Source: Bacteroidota bacterium
GTDB taxonomy: Bacteria; Bacteroidota; Bacteroidia; Chitinophagales; LD1
NCBI GenBank assembly: GCA_018267365.1
Contig: JAFDYQ010000004.1
Span: 1 to 64,000 of the forward strand
DNA: 64,000 nucleotides
Reading direction: 5' to 3'
The stretch's first letter is position 1. Every line of letters starts with the position of its first letter. Shown one piece after another: positions 7,831-16,320 of the stretch. A program made the position numbers and the translations under genes. The notes under the pieces were generated by a model. The model was not told where the DNA came from. It was given only the letters and a program-made list of their open reading frames with translations, and did no database searches.

Positions 7831-8589
7831 ATGAAAAAACTCCTCCTCACAGCGCTGATAGCTGTAGCCGTGATGACCACTACTGTGCGCGCACAGGACG
7901 CATTTGCCACGCAAATGAAGGTGTACGGCATGGCATTGAAATATTATGATCTCCAGACTGCTACTACGGCGCTATATAATGCTATGGCTCTGAAGCCTGA
8001 GCGTAAAGACCTGCGCGACTCCCTGACCAATATCTACTTCCTCGGAGAGCGGTATGGACAAGCCTATACCCTGGGCGAAGAAATACTGAAAGAAGACCCT
8101 AAGCGGGACGACATCCTGGCTATCGTAGCTGTGTCTAAGCAGTCCCTCGGCTTTGCTAAGGAGGCTCTGGAAGATTATGAGAAGCTCTATAAGGATTCCA
8201 AGCAGATATTTTACCTCTATCAGATAGCCTCTCTGCAGCATCAGCTAAAGAGGGTGGGAGAGTGCCTGGCCTCTCTGGATCAAATCATAGCTGACGAGGC
8301 ATCTACCAAACAGATGGTGAGCCTGCGCAATGGCAATGGAGCCTCTCAGAACGTACCGATGAAAGCTGCTGCAATCAATCTGAAAGGCATCATCACCCTG
8401 GAGCTGAATCAATCTGCCAATGCAAGGGCGCTCTTCAATGAGGCGATCAAGATGTTCCCGGACTTTGAGGCGGCCAAAGGCAATATAGCGATCATGGACC
8501 AGCAGGACGCAACGTCTGCTGCTCAGGCCAAAGGTGCAGGTACTGCAGCACCTAAAGCCACTCCTGCACCTAAGCCTGCCGGCAAGTAA
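7831..8589 (+). CDS. secreted/periplasmic TPR protein
   Basis: This 252-residue protein starts with a signal peptide (MKKLLLTALIAVAVMTTTVRAQ) with a likely cut after Ala-Gln-like VRA. The rest is helical with tetratricopeptide-like repeats, for example LYNAMALKPERKDLRDSL, YTLGEEILKEDPKRDDI and ALFNEAIKMFPDFEAAKGN. The last 30 residues are rich in Ala, Lys and Pro. It probably acts as an adaptor in the periplasm; no partner is evident. A possible promoter box TATCTTCG lies at 7803-7810. A terminator hairpin follows the gene. Confidence 0.75.
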   Translation: MKKLLLTALIAVAVMTTTVRAQDAFATQMKVYGMALKYYDLQTATTALYNAMALKPERKDLRDSLTNIYFLGERYGQAYTLGEEILKEDPKRDDILAIVAVSKQSLGFAKEALEDYEKLYKDSKQIFYLYQIASLQHQLKRVGECLASLDQIIADEASTKQMVSLRNGNGASQNVPMKAAAINLKGIITLELNQSANARALFNEAIKMFPDFEAAKGNIAIMDQQDATSAAQAKGAGTAAPKATPAPKPAGK

Positions 8590-8622
8590 ACACTAAGTTA
8601 ATTTTCTATAAAGAAGATCAAG

Positions 8623-8653
8623 GAGACGCATGCGCCCAAAGGCTATGCGTCTC
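8623..8653 (+). terminator. terminator hairpin after the TPR gene
   Basis: A 9-bp perfect stem pairs GAGACGCAT (8623-8631) with its complement (8645-8653) around a 13-base loop, followed by TTTCATTAT. The T-tract is short, so termination may be partial. It separates the TPR gene from rseP. Confidence 0.6.
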
Positions 8654-8665
8654 TTTCATTATGGC

Positions 8666-8698
8666 TTTTAGGCGCTTGGGGGTTTTTTCCTAGATTTG
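8666..8698 (+). promoter_or_regulatory. predicted rseP promoter
   Basis: TAGATTTG at 8691-8698 matches the -7 box TAnnTTTG, with TTTTA at 8666-8670, 20 bases upstream. The start codon of rseP at 8729 lies 30 bases downstream of the box, a normal leader length. The location directly after the TPR terminator supports it. Confidence 0.45.
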
Positions 8699-8728
8699 CC
8701 GCCTGTATTTTTACCGAAATCTATATTA

Positions 8729-10102
8729 ATGATCTATCTACAATTACTTCTCGGGCTGTCTATACTGGTAGCGCTGCATGAGCTGGGACACTTCCTGGCG
8801 GCACGGGCTTTCAAGACAAGGGTCGAGAAGTTCTATCTCTTTTTTGACTTCCTCTTTCCGCTTCCGACAGTATTAAATTTTGCGCTCTTCAAGAAAAAGA
8901 TCGGCGATACTGAGTATGGTATAGGCTGGTTTCCGCTGGGGGGATATGTCAAGATAGCCGGCATGATGGACGAGAGTATGGATGAAGAGCAGATGAAGCT
9001 CCCGCCTAAGCCGGATGAATATCGCAGCAAGAAGAACTGGCAAAAGCTGATCATCATGCTCGGTGGCATCATCATGAATGTGATCGTAGCCTGGGTGATT
9101 TACTCACAGTTGCTTTTTTGGGGAGGGGAGGCGCATATACCTGCAGATGCCACTAAATACGGCATACATGCTGATACACTAGCACAGATCGCTGGTTTTC
9201 GTGAGGGAGATATTGTTTTGAGCCATGACGGGGGGCAGAAGTTTGAAAGTTTTACCAATATACCCCGTGAGGTGCTGCTGGATGATATCAAAACTATAGA
9301 GGTAAGGCGTGACGGCCGGGAGACAAGCTTCAATGTGCCTGTCGATTTCAAGGCGAAGGCTGTAGCGATGGGTGCGAAGGTCAAGGGCTTCATAGAGCCG
9401 CGTATGCTGTGTGTGGTAGATACTTTTAGCAGTGGTAGCGTGGTGTCGGACAAATTCAAAAAAGGGGACCGGGTGATCAGTATCAATGATCATCCTATCA
9501 ATTATTTTCAGGACGCACCACCGGTAGTATCGGCGTTGAAAAATCAGGACGCCCATGTAGTTTTTCTGCGAGGCAAGGATACTATGAGTTTCACCGTCCG
9601 CGTGCCTGAAACCGGTTTGCTAGGCTTTTCTCCTGAGCGGGATTCCACAGCTATAGGTTATACCGAGATACATTATTCGTTCCTGCAATCTTTTGGTGGT
9701 GGTGCCAAAAGGGCCGGCAAAGAAATACGCGACTACTTTAAACAACTCAAGCTGATTTTCAGCCCTACTGTGAAGGGATACAAACAACTCGGCGGTATAG
9801 GATCTATGGCCTCTATGTATGGGGCCGGAGGCCCCGTCTGGGACTGGTATAAATTCTGGAGTACTACCGCATTTATATCTGTGGTACTGGCCATCATGAA
9901 CCTGTTGCCTATACCCATGCTGGACGGCGGCTATGTGATCATCCTGCTCATAGAGATGGCGCTGGGTCGCCCACTGAATGAGAAAGTGCTGGAGAATATC
10001 CAGCGTGTGGGATTCATACTTATCATCTCCCTGATGTTGTACGCCAATGGCAATGACTTGTACAAGTTCATCATGGCCAGATTCTTCCACCAAACAGTCT
10101 AA
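8729..10102 (+). CDS. rseP: RseP-type site-2 membrane metalloprotease
   Basis: This 457-residue integral membrane protease cuts anti-sigma factors and remnant signal peptides inside the inner membrane. The zinc motif HELGHFLAAR (HExxH) lies in the first membrane helix and the third ligand motif NLLPIPMLDGGYV lies near the C-terminus. Between them lie PDZ-like regions (ADTLAQIAGFREGDIVLSHDG and KFKKGDRVISINDHP). The ATG at 8729 (MIYLQLLLGLSILVALHELGH) is preferred to an upstream TTG that would overlap the promoter. The gene for 3-hydroxyacyl-CoA dehydrogenase follows five bases later, so they are likely co-transcribed. Confidence 0.93.
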   Translation: MIYLQLLLGLSILVALHELGHFLAARAFKTRVEKFYLFFDFLFPLPTVLNFALFKKKIGDTEYGIGWFPLGGYVKIAGMMDESMDEEQMKLPPKPDEYRSKKNWQKLIIMLGGIIMNVIVAWVIYSQLLFWGGEAHIPADATKYGIHADTLAQIAGFREGDIVLSHDGGQKFESFTNIPREVLLDDIKTIEVRRDGRETSFNVPVDFKAKAVAMGAKVKGFIEPRMLCVVDTFSSGSVVSDKFKKGDRVISINDHPINYFQDAPPVVSALKNQDAHVVFLRGKDTMSFTVRVPETGLLGFSPERDSTAIGYTEIHYSFLQSFGGGAKRAGKEIRDYFKQLKLIFSPTVKGYKQLGGIGSMASMYGAGGPVWDWYKFWSTTAFISVVLAIMNLLPIPMLDGGYVIILLIEMALGRPLNEKVLENIQRVGFILIISLMLYANGNDLYKFIMARFFHQTV

Positions 10103-10107
10103 TCTAC

Positions 10108-10971
10108 ATGGCTAAGACCTTGGATCAGATCAGAGTAATAGCCGTAGCAGGCGCAGGAGCTATGGGCGCGGGTATCGCGCAGGTCTTTGCGCAGGCTGGA
10201 TATAGTGTGCTGGTGTATGATCTGGCTGCTATGCAGCTGGACAAGGCAAAGGCTGGCATCACGGACAATCTCATTAAAGCTGTAGCAAAAGGCAAGCTGT
10301 CAGAAGCAGATAAGAATGCTGCCCTAGCTCGTGTGGAATATACATCTGATCTCTCTGTGCTGAAGGCTGACCTTATCATAGAGGCTATAGTAGAAAAGCT
10401 GGAGGTCAAAAAGGAGCTCTTTGCAAAGCTGGCAGAGATCAATGGACCAGATACGATACTGGCATCTAATACATCCTCTTTGCCTATCACTCAGATAGCC
10501 CGTGGTATACCACACCCGGAGCGCGTGGTGGGTATGCACTTCTTCAACCCTGCTCATATCATGCAGTTGGTAGAGGTGATATCCGGCGCGGAAACGTCTG
10601 CAGCGGTACTGGAGGTGATGAAGGCGCTGACTGTCAAAATAGGAAAAGCACTGGTAGTGGCAAAAGACTCACCGGGCTTCATAGTAAACCGTGTGGCACG
10701 CCACTACTATGTGGAGAGCCTGAAGGCTATGGAGGAGCGCGTGACCACCATGGAGAATGTGGATGCCCTGATGGAATCTGCGGGATTCAAAATGGGGCCA
10801 TTCCGGCTGATGGATGCACTGGGCAATGATGTGAACTTTGCCGTGACCTCTTCGCTTTATGAATCCTTCCATCAGGATCCTAAGTTCCGCCCCTCACGTA
10901 TACAGCAGCAGAAGGTTGATGCGGGGCACCTTGGCAAGAAGACTGGTAAGGGATTTTATTCTTACGAATAA
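10108..10971 (+). CDS. 3-hydroxybutyryl-CoA dehydrogenase family protein
   Basis: This 287-residue enzyme oxidises 3-hydroxyacyl-CoA to 3-oxoacyl-CoA with NAD (or the reverse). The Rossmann motif VAVAGAGAMGAGIAQVFAQAG lies at the N-terminus; ILASNTSSLPITQIA and VVGMHFFNPAHIMQLVEVI carry the catalytic Ser, His and Asn positions; the C-terminal domain includes DSPGFIVNRVARHYY. The length matches Hbd/PaaH. It could serve butyrate metabolism, phenylacetate degradation or fatty acid oxidation; no pathway neighbours decide. Five bases separate it from rseP. Confidence 0.9.
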   Translation: MAKTLDQIRVIAVAGAGAMGAGIAQVFAQAGYSVLVYDLAAMQLDKAKAGITDNLIKAVAKGKLSEADKNAALARVEYTSDLSVLKADLIIEAIVEKLEVKKELFAKLAEINGPDTILASNTSSLPITQIARGIPHPERVVGMHFFNPAHIMQLVEVISGAETSAAVLEVMKALTVKIGKALVVAKDSPGFIVNRVARHYYVESLKAMEERVTTMENVDALMESAGFKMGPFRLMDALGNDVNFAVTSSLYESFHQDPKFRPSRIQQQKVDAGHLGKKTGKGFYSYE

Positions 10972-10973
10972 AA

Positions 10974-11054
10974 GTCGACTGTCAACTGTCGACGAATCCA
11001 TTCAAGAATTTCAAGTATAGCAGTTTCGTTGACTGTTGACCGTTGACAGTGGAC
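10974..11054. repeat. 20-bp imperfect inverted repeat after hbd-like gene
   Basis: Left arm GTCGACTGTCAACTGTCGAC (10974-10993) pairs with the complement of 11035-11054 at 17 of 20 positions, with a 41-base spacer. The right side continues with further GTTGAC repeats (11028-11041). The structure starts three bases after the stop codon of the dehydrogenase. It could act as a terminator-like or mRNA-stabilising hairpin, but no T-tract follows. It has the look of a mobile intergenic palindrome. Confidence 0.5.
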
Positions 11055-11157
11055 GCGCATTGAGCGCCCGAGTAACTGGTACACTTTTAGCTGACAAATC
11101 CCCGTATTGCCGTATCGCTCAGATTTTATACATTCGCTTTAAATATTTATCGCACAC

Positions 11158-11763
11158 ATGACTTTATCAGAAATCGTATCAGTCACGGGGCTGCCGGGCC
11201 TCTACAAGACCTCCGGCAAAAGAACAGACGGACTCATCGCTACCTCTCTGGTAGATGGTACGACTAAATTTGTATCCGGCAGGACCCACCTCTTCAGCAC
11301 ACTGGATAATATCACTATCTATACCCAGGAGGGCAGCAAGGAGCTAAAGGAAGTACTTGCCTCTATGAAGAAGAATGAAAAGTCTAACTCTCCAGTAGAC
11401 CTGAAGGGCGATGACGCTCTGAAGGCATACTTTGAGGTAGTGCTCCCGGACTATGACAAGGAGAAGTTCTACGCCAGCCATATGAAGAAGCTGGTGAGCT
11501 GGTACAATATCCTGAACGCAAAGGGCCTGATAGAAGAGCTGATAGCTGACAAGCCTGCTGAGGAAGTAACTGAAAAGTCTGAAGCTACAGAAGGCGAGGC
11601 TGAAAAGTCAGCAAAGAAGGCTGCTAAGGCTGACAAGGGCGAGAAAGCAGCCAAGCCTGCCAAGGAGACCAAACCGCGCGCCGAGAAAACTGCAACAAAG
11701 GCTTCCAGCAAGCCGGCAGCAGGTGGTGCCAGAAAGACTGTGACGCCGAGGAAAGCGTCGTAA
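11158..11763 (+). CDS. DUF5606 family protein with Lys/Ala-rich tail
   Basis: This 201-residue protein matches my memory of the Bacteroidota-restricted DUF5606 family; its function is unknown. The N-terminal 70 residues (MTLSEIVSVTGLPGLYKTSGKRTDGLI) resemble a small beta domain; a helical middle (ALKAYFEVVLPDYDKEKFY, SHMKKLVSWYNILNAKGLI) follows; the last 65 residues are a low-complexity Lys/Ala/Glu tail of the kind that often binds nucleic acid. There is no signal peptide, so it is cytoplasmic. It stands alone and is followed by a terminator. Confidence 0.75.
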   Translation: MTLSEIVSVTGLPGLYKTSGKRTDGLIATSLVDGTTKFVSGRTHLFSTLDNITIYTQEGSKELKEVLASMKKNEKSNSPVDLKGDDALKAYFEVVLPDYDKEKFYASHMKKLVSWYNILNAKGLIEELIADKPAEEVTEKSEATEGEAEKSAKKAAKADKGEKAAKPAKETKPRAEKTATKASSKPAAGGARKTVTPRKAS

Positions 11764-11791
11764 CAGGTACGGGACTGTAGATATTATAACG

Positions 11792-11815
11792 GAAAGGCGC
11801 TTTAGGGCGCCTTTC
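11792..11815 (+). terminator. terminator after DUF5606 gene
   Basis: A 9-bp perfect stem pairs GAAAGGCGC (11792-11800) with GCGCCTTTC (11807-11815) around a six-base loop, followed by ATTGTTTAG. The T-tract is weak but the position, 30 bases after the stop, is right. Confidence 0.6.
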
Positions 11816-11901
11816 ATTGTTTAGCGGATTTTATAATCGTACAGCAGTGCTTGGCTGTATCTGGCTTGTTATTAAATCGATAATTATTACTTTTAGCACA
11901 T

Positions 11902-13587
11902 ATGCTCGATCTCGCCTTCCGCAATCTGGGCCGAACCAGAGAAATACTTGGGATCCTCATCAAATGGGGATTTGAAGATGTAGTCATCAACTCTACGCTG
12001 CGCAACCTTGTACCCGAGTCTACGCGACTCAGCTGGATGCGCGATGAGAAGCCTGTGATGGAGCATACGCGCTACGAGCGTATCCGCATGGCAGCGGCAG
12101 ACCTGGGTCCTACATTCGTCAAGCTGGCGCAGATCCTGAGCAATAGGCCGGATATCATACCGGAGGGGCTCGTCAAAGAGTTTGAAAAACTGCAAGACCG
12201 CGTGCCACCGTTTGATACGGAGCTGGCCAAGCGGATCGTAGAGAAAGAACTGGGTCAGAAAATAGAAGATGTCTTTGAGACATTTGATGACAAGCCACTG
12301 GCATCTGCCTCTATCGGTCAGGTGCATAAGGCTAAGCTGAGAACGGGTGAGGTAGTAGTGGTAAAGATACAACGCCCGGAGGTGGCTGAGATACTAGACC
12401 GCGACATGCAGATCATAAAAGATGTGGTACAGCGCGCCGACCGCTATCTCAAAAAGCAAGGCATCCTGCAGGCCGATGAGGTGGTGCGCACCTTTGAGCG
12501 TAGCATCATGAAGGAGCTGGACTACCGCAATGAGGCACGCAATATCGAGCGCTTCCGCTCTACGTACAAGGACAGGACGGACTTCTATATCCCACGTGTC
12601 TACAGGGAGTTTTCTTCTGACAAGATACTCGTGATGGAGTTTGTAGCAGGCTGCAAGATCACGGACATGGATCAGCTGCGCAAGTGGGGCATAGACCCCC
12701 GCACCATAGTAGAGCGGGGTATGGATATCTATCTGACCATGATCTTTGAGTACGGTTACTTTCATGGTGATCCGCACCCGGGCAATATACTGGTGCGTGA
12801 GGATGGAACGATCATCCTGCTTGACTTTGGCATGATAGGCCAGCTGATGAAGAAGGACAAATATGCCTTTGCGGGCATATTTATAGCCATGAGCCGAGGC
12901 GATGCCAGAGAGATGGCCACCAATATGATAAAGCTGGCAGTGGAGCACAATATCACGGATATGCGCCAGTTTGTCTATGACCTCAATGACCTGATAGAGG
13001 ACTACGCGTACCTGGATGTAAGCGAGAGCAGTATACAGGATGTGATACAGCGCCTGCAGAAGATTATGTATGAGTACCACATCACGGTACCGGGAGGTAT
13101 CTTCATAGTTTTCCGCGCCTTTGCCATTCTGGAAGGTATAGGCAAGAAGATGCACCCTGAGTTTAAAACCTACGACTTTATCAAGCCATATGGTATGAGG
13201 CTGGTCACGGAGCAGCTAAAGCCTGAGAACCTGGCGGAAGAAGCAAATAACAGGTTCTCCACCTTTTCATCCTTCCTCGGCACACTGCCTCAGGAGCTGC
13301 GTGGTATCATGCAGAAGACGTCGCGAGGCAAGCTCCACTTTGAGATAGAGCTGCAGGGCTACGGCTATGCACTCAAGAAGTGGGATAGCGTGACAAACCG
13401 TATGTCTATCACCTATATCATCTGCGCGCTGATGCTATCTTCCTCTATTGCCCTGCTGGGCAACTATCCAGAGGAGATGAAATTTTACTACGGCATCAAT
13501 AAATGGAGCTTCGTAGGATATTGCATAGCAGGCGTTCTGTTTGTGGTACTCATGTACACCATCATCCGCCGCCGTATCTACAAATAA
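11902..13587 (+). CDS. UbiB/ABC1/AarF-type atypical kinase
   Basis: This 561-residue protein belongs to the UbiB/ADCK family, atypical kinase-like ATPases linked to quinone biosynthesis. In order it shows LGPTFVKLAQILSNRPDIIP near residue 70-90, the Ala-rich loop LASASIGQVHKAKL with VVVVKIQRP, the catalytic loop YFHGDPHPGNILV and the metal-binding LDFGMIGQL. Two membrane helices lie at the C-terminus (IICALMLSSSIALLGNY and YCIAGVLFVVLMY), as in membrane-anchored UbiB. The usual KxGQ motif reads KLAQ here. Quinone genes are not adjacent. The family is certain; the role in menaquinone synthesis is inferred. Confidence 0.88.
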   Translation: MLDLAFRNLGRTREILGILIKWGFEDVVINSTLRNLVPESTRLSWMRDEKPVMEHTRYERIRMAAADLGPTFVKLAQILSNRPDIIPEGLVKEFEKLQDRVPPFDTELAKRIVEKELGQKIEDVFETFDDKPLASASIGQVHKAKLRTGEVVVVKIQRPEVAEILDRDMQIIKDVVQRADRYLKKQGILQADEVVRTFERSIMKELDYRNEARNIERFRSTYKDRTDFYIPRVYREFSSDKILVMEFVAGCKITDMDQLRKWGIDPRTIVERGMDIYLTMIFEYGYFHGDPHPGNILVREDGTIILLDFGMIGQLMKKDKYAFAGIFIAMSRGDAREMATNMIKLAVEHNITDMRQFVYDLNDLIEDYAYLDVSESSIQDVIQRLQKIMYEYHITVPGGIFIVFRAFAILEGIGKKMHPEFKTYDFIKPYGMRLVTEQLKPENLAEEANNRFSTFSSFLGTLPQELRGIMQKTSRGKLHFEIELQGYGYALKKWDSVTNRMSITYIICALMLSSSIALLGNYPEEMKFYYGINKWSFVGYCIAGVLFVVLMYTIIRRRIYK

Positions 13588-13590
13588 AAA

Positions 13591-13609
13591 GGGCCGGATG
13601 AACCGGCCC
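13591..13609 (-). terminator. hairpin terminator between convergent genes
   Basis: GGGCCGG (13591-13597) pairs with CCGGCCC (13603-13609). Read on the minus strand it is followed by TTTTTATTT, so it is a good terminator for the T9SS cargo gene that ends at 13635; it sits at the end of the convergent UbiB-like gene as well. Confidence 0.65.
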
Positions 13610-13634
13610 CCTGTATTCAATTTATCTTATCAGA

Positions 13635-14414
13635 TCATTTTACAGTGAATTGGCGAACTGCCTTGCCGTTGGCTGTGTTGATCACCAGCATATAAACGCC
13701 GGATGAAACATTGCCGAGATCGAGTGGCAGTTGCTTAGTACCGGTCACATCTATAGCCTCTGTATGGATAGCACGACCCAGTGCGTCCATTACTATTACA
13801 TTGCCATTCAGGCGATCTTGGGCTGAGATGTTGACTGTAAATGATCCCTGATTAGGATTTGGGAACACATTCATATCTACCCCAGCCAGTATCTCTTGGA
13901 TACCTGTAGCATATGCTACTCTCAGATGATACGGGAAGAAATTGGTCAGGTTAGTGTTAGCTATACAGCTATCATATCTACCACCGCCCAGTTGAGCAGG
14001 AGCGAAAAAGTGACCGCAGCCAGTGCCGGTGATAGTCAGAGGGTATTCTTGTGCAGCTGCAGAGGTAGTACCGCTGAATGTGGCACATGCATAGCGGCCA
14101 GCCAGGATCCAGCTGCCAAGTGCAGGAGTACTTGCAGAAGTGATACCTGAAGGTTCTCCAGATATAGCATCTATTTTGACGGAATCAATGTAGGCAGTAC
14201 CTGGCGCGTTAGGGACAAAATCGCTGGCTAAAACGCTGTCTGGTATTTGTATACTGACGACTTCAGAATAAAACTGACCGGTAGTGATAACGGGGAGGGA
14301 GTCAGGATATACCTTAGTAGAACCAGTGAAATGTGTCGTGTCAGGTGTACATTGTGCAGATGCACCAAACGAGAGGCCAGCTACGAGTGCAAGTGCAAGT
14401 AGTGTTTTTTTCAT
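13635..14414 (-). CDS. secreted protein with T9SS sorting domain
   Basis: This 259-residue protein has an N-terminal signal peptide (MKKTLLALALVAGLSFGASAQ) and a C-terminal type A T9SS sorting domain of about 80 residues, with NVFPNPNQGSFTVNIS and the closing MLVINTANGKAVRQFTVK. The middle part (about 25-170) is a beta-rich ectodomain with few cysteines that I do not recognise. The domain directs export by the type IX system and attachment or release at the cell surface. A TATTTTTG box about 35 bases upstream of the ATG is a possible promoter. Confidence 0.85.
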   Translation of the reverse strand: MKKTLLALALVAGLSFGASAQCTPDTTHFTGSTKVYPDSLPVITTGQFYSEVVSIQIPDSVLASDFVPNAPGTAYIDSVKIDAISGEPSGITSASTPALGSWILAGRYACATFSGTTSAAAQEYPLTITGTGCGHFFAPAQLGGGRYDSCIANTNLTNFFPYHLRVAYATGIQEILAGVDMNVFPNPNQGSFTVNISAQDRLNGNVIVMDALGRAIHTEAIDVTGTKQLPLDLGNVSSGVYMLVINTANGKAVRQFTVK

Positions 14415-14616
14415 TGTTATAGTTGTGTTTTTGTTTTGATGATTGTTTCCAAAAATAGTGAAAGTCCGGCGGTCTCACTATGATTTTTTGCAAAAAATAT
14501 GACCTATTTATTGTGGATAGGTGTTGGGCAGGTATCCCAGGTCTCGATAGATGTAAAAACGCAAGGCTGATATGAGGAATATCAGTGTATATAGATTATA
14601 TTAAATCGACTGAAGG

Positions 14617-15438
14617 TCAGGGCTGCTGCTGGTCAGCCAGGCCTTTGGCCGCATCGCGGTCAAACTGGGCGCGCATCGGATCGCCTTGGTCTTGATAGAG
14701 TTGCGCGCGGATATTGTAGTACTCCGGTTTGGTTTGTCCCATCTCTATTACCATGCTGATATTGGCCAGCATGTTTTCTTTATCGCCCAGTTCTTTGTAG
14801 ACCTCGTATAGCTTGAGGTGTTGTTTCCAGTCATTGGTGCCGTATAGGCTGGCCAGTTCCAGTAGCTTGGGCACATCTGAATACTCACGACGTTTCACCT
14901 TGACCGTAGCCAGGTAGAAATAAGCGTCAGAGCTGGTTTTGACTATGCGCGTATAGCGTGTCAGGCACGACTCAGCTGAGTCGAGCTGGTTATGCTTGTA
15001 GTAGATCAGGCCGAGATAAAAGTTTGTTTTGTCGAGGTCTTCTTTGAGTGCCCTGGCGGACTCCAGCATATTCTGCGCACCTGCGAAATCCTGTGCATCA
15101 TAGCGCAATACCCCTAGCTCATAGTAGGCCTCTGCTATTGGCTTCATATTATTGCACTGTGTAAAGTCACTGGCGGCATCAGCTTTATGACCGAGAGCTT
15201 TGTGAGCCAGTCCACGATGATAATAGAAGTATATACGTGTAGGATCCAGTCCTATGGCGAGATCATAGTTTTTGACAGCCAGCTGATAGTTGCCGCTATT
15301 GGCTGCAGCAAAGCCTACCTGAAAAAAGTCATTAGCTGTCTTGGGCTCGCCTTGCACCAGCGTATACCTGATACTGCGCCCTGCTGATGCAGACAGGGCG
15401 AGGCAAAGTACCAGAATGATTATGGTCAGGTTTTTCAT
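14617..15438 (-). CDS. secreted TPR protein
   Basis: This 273-residue protein has a signal peptide (MKNLTIIILVLCLALSASA) followed by tandem tetratricopeptide repeats over nearly its full length, for example AVKNYDLAIGLDPTRIYFY, YYHRGLAHKALGHKADAAS, NFYLGLIYYKHNQLDSAES and YNIRAQLYQDQGDPMRAQF. It is probably a periplasmic protein-binding scaffold. It is about 50 bases upstream of the polyprenol-phosphate mannosyltransferase gene on the same strand order, which lies on its 5' side. No specific function can be given. Confidence 0.8.
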   Translation of the reverse strand: MKNLTIIILVLCLALSASAGRSIRYTLVQGEPKTANDFFQVGFAAANSGNYQLAVKNYDLAIGLDPTRIYFYYHRGLAHKALGHKADAASDFTQCNNMKPIAEAYYELGVLRYDAQDFAGAQNMLESARALKEDLDKTNFYLGLIYYKHNQLDSAESCLTRYTRIVKTSSDAYFYLATVKVKRREYSDVPKLLELASLYGTNDWKQHLKLYEVYKELGDKENMLANISMVIEMGQTKPEYYNIRAQLYQDQGDPMRAQFDRDAAKGLADQQQP

Positions 15439-15487
15439 GCCTTATGGCATACGGCAAAACCTCAAACCGGGTTACAACAAAGTACTT

Positions 15488-16219
15488 TTATTTTCTATAC
15501 GACTCAAAGAAACTGCGCCACTCGATAGTGAGTACGCCACCTATGCCTTCGCGAATGATGTTGCCACTCATTTTGGATACGCCCTCTACACGCTCCGTAA
15601 AGATGATAGGAACTTCTTTGATCCGGAAGCCAAGGCGGCGTGTAGCAAATTTCATCTCGATCTGGAAGGCATACCCTACAAAACGAATTTTATCCAGATC
15701 TATGGTCTCCAGTACCTTGCGGCGGAAGCAGACAAAGCCGGCAGTAGGATCTTTGATACCGATACGAGTTACGAGATTCACATAGATAGAGGCACCCCTT
15801 GAGAGAAATATCCGGTCCTTTGGCCAGTTTACAAAGCCACCGCCATCTACATAGCGGGAGCCAATAGCCAGGTCTGCACCGTTATTGGCACATTCATCAT
15901 GCAGCCGTATCAGGTCATCCGGATTGTGCGAAAAGTCGCAGTCCATCTCAAAGATGTACTCATAGCTGCGTTTGAGGGCCCAGCGGAAACCAGCTATATA
16001 GGCAGTACCCAGGCCTAGCTTGCCGCGGCGCTCCATGAGGTGCAGGCGGCCTTCATATTCTTTTTGTAGTGTCTTGACCACATCAGCGGTACCATCAGGA
16101 GAGCCATCATCTATGATGAGCAGATGAAAATCATGTGGCAGCGAAAATACCTTTCGTACCATGCGCTCGATATTGCCGAGCTCATTATAAGTAGGGATAA
16201 TGATAAGGCTGTCTGCCAT
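15488..16219 (-). CDS. polyprenol monophosphomannose synthase-like GT2
   Basis: This 243-residue family 2 glycosyltransferase resembles dolichol/polyprenol-phosphate mannose synthase, which transfers mannose from GDP-mannose to a lipid phosphate. It shows SLIIIPTYNELGNIERMV at the start, LLIIDDGSPDGTADVV (DDGS), EMDCDFSHNPDDL (the DxD-type metal site) and KMSGNIIREG at the end. It lacks membrane helices, like the soluble bacterial and Dpm1-type enzymes. An upstream ATG would add 23 residues, but the start at 16219 gives the usual N-terminus. It is divergent from plsC. Confidence 0.88.
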   Translation of the reverse strand: MADSLIIIPTYNELGNIERMVRKVFSLPHDFHLLIIDDGSPDGTADVVKTLQKEYEGRLHLMERRGKLGLGTAYIAGFRWALKRSYEYIFEMDCDFSHNPDDLIRLHDECANNGADLAIGSRYVDGGGFVNWPKDRIFLSRGASIYVNLVTRIGIKDPTAGFVCFRRKVLETIDLDKIRFVGYAFQIEMKFATRRLGFRIKEVPIIFTERVEGVSKMSGNIIREGIGGVLTIEWRSFFESYRK

Positions 16220-16280
16220 CGGGCTGCAAATATATAAGAATAGCAGATAGGAGCAATCTAAACTATATGGGATTAGTTTT

Positions 16281-16311
16281 TTTGGCAATTGGCCTGTGGC
16301 GGCTAGTTTTG
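16281..16311 (+). promoter_or_regulatory. predicted plsC promoter
   Basis: TTTG at 16281-16284 and TAGTTTTG at 16304-16311, separated by 19 bases, are an exact fit to the Bacteroidota promoter. The box ends 9 bases before the ATG at 16321. Because it lies downstream of the ATG at 16267, it argues that the real start is 16321. Confidence 0.55.
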
Positions 16312-16320
16312 CATAGTGCC

